DNA from: an uncultured SAR324 cluster bacterium
GTDB taxonomy: Bacteria; SAR324; NAC60-12
Direction of reading: 5' to 3'
DNA: 45,694 nt
Assembly: GCA_902564345.1 (NCBI GenBank)
Contig: CACFAY010000008.1
Span: forward strand, 1 to 45,694
Shown here: piece after piece, positions 44,259 to 45,694 of the stretch
Numbering within the stretch: the first letter of the stretch is position 1
How the letters are laid out: each line of letters starts with the position of its first letter
Notes under the pieces: model-generated
Seen by the model: the letters and a program-made list of their open reading frames with translations, nothing else
What the model was told of the DNA's origin: nothing
Databases searched by the model: none
Program-made: the position numbers and the translations under genes

Positions 44259-45694
44259 TTAGAAGCTTACGTCAAAAGTCATTGAGTCCCCTGCTACCGA
44301 AATGTTATTGATTGTAATACCGGATGAATTTCCTAAATAGGTTTTCGAATTAGGATTGGTACTATCACTGAATTCAGTTTTGTTCCCATTGAAAAAAAGA
44401 CTAGTCTGCTTTCCGTTATGAGACCCTAAATCAAGACCAGCATTTGAAGCTTCTTCAAGGTCCACCAATTTATGAGTGTAGTTAGAATTGCCTGACTGGT
44501 TTTCATCAATGTGCCATATTGCAATTCCGCTAGTGTTGTCATTTCCCCCGATCAAATAATCCAATCCTGACTGATATCCGTCATGGCCAATGTTTTCTAA
44601 CATAAAATACTCCTCATTATCTCCCGAAATATTTATGATTTTTGTATTAAAATTAGCATGAGTTGTATGGTATAAGGTTACTGAAGAATTATTGGATGAA
44701 ATGTTATCTGGTGTCTCAAATATCACCCCATTATAATTTGCAGTATTCCCATACCAGTTATAGCACCAGCTTCCATCAGATTTATATTTATTCCAAGCTA
44801 TTAAATGAACTGGAGATGATCCAGGATTTTCACCTTGTTTCCTTCCCCAACTACCACCGCTCATTAATCCAAAAGAACCTATGCCTGCCCCTGTTGATGA
44901 TGTATCATAAAGGTCAGGATAACAGAAAATTGCGTGTCCTAGTTCATGAGCTATGATTCCTATGGTTGCATCATGATTCCATTGCCTCTCTCCAAAAGTT
45001 GAGTATCCTTGATAACCACATTCTCCAATTTTATATCCATCAAAAGTTTCATTGGTTATCAAACAGCTTGCATGAGCCCAAATCCCTGGTACGCCGCCAG
45101 CTGCAGATTCTCCTCCTGCGACAATGAACATCACCTGTAGCTCTGTTTTGCTTAAATGACCATCGGAATCTTCATCATATGAAGAAAAATTAATATATGG
45201 ATCTGCCTTGCTAAGAGCATCTACAAACCAGGGTGCCGCATCTTTGCCATTTGCTTTTCCGGGAACTACGAAATTTGGATGATTACCACTCAGGCTGACG
45301 GTTATGATCCCGTCGTTAGAAGTCCCATGTGTTTCATCTGCTGGATAGACCATAAATTTCCCATAAGATACTTCCTGCCAAAATTCATTAAGCTGGCCTG
45401 AATCATTTCCAAAAATTTTGTTTGCCCAGCAGTTTGACTCACTTACAAATGACTGATATGCAAAAGGATCTCCATAACTTTCTTGGTTGACGCTACCATC
45501 GAATGTAATTTGAATGATTACTAAATTGATTTTTAAACCGCCACTTGAGACCGTACTTGGAATAGAAGGAGCTGAAAAAGTGGTACAGTCTTCCTGAACT
45601 AATATATTGGATTCTGTACCATCCTCTGCTATGCCAGTAACGATTGCAAACTCTTCTACCTGATCATAATGACAGCTATTTATTGCAGATATTA
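44259..45694 (-). CDS. M6-family metalloprotease (start outside the window)
   Basis: The frame stays open from the stop at 44259 to the right edge, so the first methionine at 45353 is internal and the true start lies beyond 45694. Visible residues are about 478. LKINLVIIQITFDGS, then LNEFWQEVSYGKFMVYPADE, is the M6 opening, DEDSDGHLSKTEL an EF-hand-like calcium loop, and GIIAHELGHAIFCYPDLYD (HELGH at 44934-44948) the zinc site with the catalytic Glu. GLMSGGSWG follows as the Met-turn. Near the C-terminus are FMLENIGHDGYQSGLDYL and IAIWHIDEN, also typical. It should be secreted. The substrate is unknown; the adjacent repeat lipoproteins are possible targets or partners. Confidence 0.82.
   Translation of the reverse strand, partial: ISAINSCHYDQVEEFAIVTGIAEDGTESNILVQEDCTTFSAPSIPSTVSSGGLKINLVIIQITFDGSVNQESYGDPFAYQSFVSESNCWANKIFGNDSGQLNEFWQEVSYGKFMVYPADETHGTSNDGIITVSLSGNHPNFVVPGKANGKDAAPWFVDALSKADPYINFSSYDEDSDGHLSKTELQVMFIVAGGESAAGGVPGIWAHASCLITNETFDGYKIGECGYQGYSTFGERQWNHDATIGIIAHELGHAIFCYPDLYDTSSTGAGIGSFGLMSGGSWGRKQGENPGSSPVHLIAWNKYKSDGSWCYNWYGNTANYNGVIFETPDNISSNNSSVTLYHTTHANFNTKIINISGDNEEYFMLENIGHDGYQSGLDYLIGGNDNTSGIAIWHIDENQSGNSNYTHKLVDLEEASNAGLDLGSHNGKQTSLFFNGNKTEFSDSTNPNSKTYLGNSSGITINNISVAGDSMTFDVSF

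Noticed and set aside
44259-45353. M6 protease starting at the methionine at 45353
   Set aside because: The same frame is open without a stop to 45694 and encodes family-typical sequence upstream of that Met, so the gene is cut by the window edge.
1-45694. CRISPR arrays, insertion sequences, prophage or rRNA genes
   Set aside because: No short regularly spaced repeats with unique spacers, transposase motifs, phage structural genes or rRNA sequence were seen.

Overview
The window looks like a chromosomal segment of a Gram-negative, A+T-rich, probably marine heterotrophic bacterium. The evidence is several lipoproteins with lipoboxes, a predicted outer-membrane barrel, a transhydrogenase of the SthA type, bacterial GlnS, and genes for amines and possibly sulfonated amino acids. 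Serine/threonine-rich lipoproteins with a repeated Cys-pair Ig-like module fit uncultured marine lineages such as SAR324, but that placement is a guess from memory, not a test.

Region 1 (1-22.6 kb) is dense housekeeping and catabolic sequence. It starts with the 5' end of fmt and a divergent acyl-CoA carboxylase carboxyltransferase. A + strand run follows: AI-2E family transporter, HisN-like phosphatase and a D-cysteine desulfhydrase/L-cysteate sulfo-lyase family enzyme. Next come sthA, a class I/II aminotransferase and an unknown membrane protein on the - strand, then a divergent-clade folP on the + strand. A three-gene - strand operon encodes a class III aminotransferase, a trimethylamine-dehydrogenase-like flavoprotein and an agmatinase. 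The agmatinase carries a one-base frameshift in a C5 run. After it lie an outer-membrane protein, glnS, a GST and a stand-alone AICAR transformylase. The region ends with a TPR lipoprotein, a small exported protein coupled to uridine kinase, and a small membrane-anchored protein.

Region 2 (22.6-35.1 kb) begins with tRNA-Leu(UAG). It is visibly more A+T-rich and looser, with gaps of about 0.3, 0.6, 1.4 and 0.3 kb. An ABC-2 exporter pair follows the tRNA. Behind it lies a degenerate copy of the tRNA 3' end fused to the orphan TOBE tail of a lost ABC ATPase, which looks like a recombination scar. Then come a complete ynjBCD uptake system, a gene-poor stretch with decayed coding remnants, and the YceI, MAPEG, lipoprotein, YheT-like hydrolase and YciB genes.

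Region 3 (35.1-45.7 kb, all - strand) has a DUF427 protein and then a surface or secretion locus. Three lipoproteins (321, 2142 and 186 aa) share one Cys-pair Ig-like repeat. The giant one also has two Ig-like domains of another type, an SbsA-like Ig domain and seven RCC1 repeats. Beside them are an M6-family metalloprotease, open at the right window edge, and a small separate protein that resembles an M6 propeptide without a protease. A protease, a free-standing propeptide and a set of repeat lipoproteins side by side is the most unusual arrangement in the window. No CRISPR array, insertion sequence or rRNA was seen.
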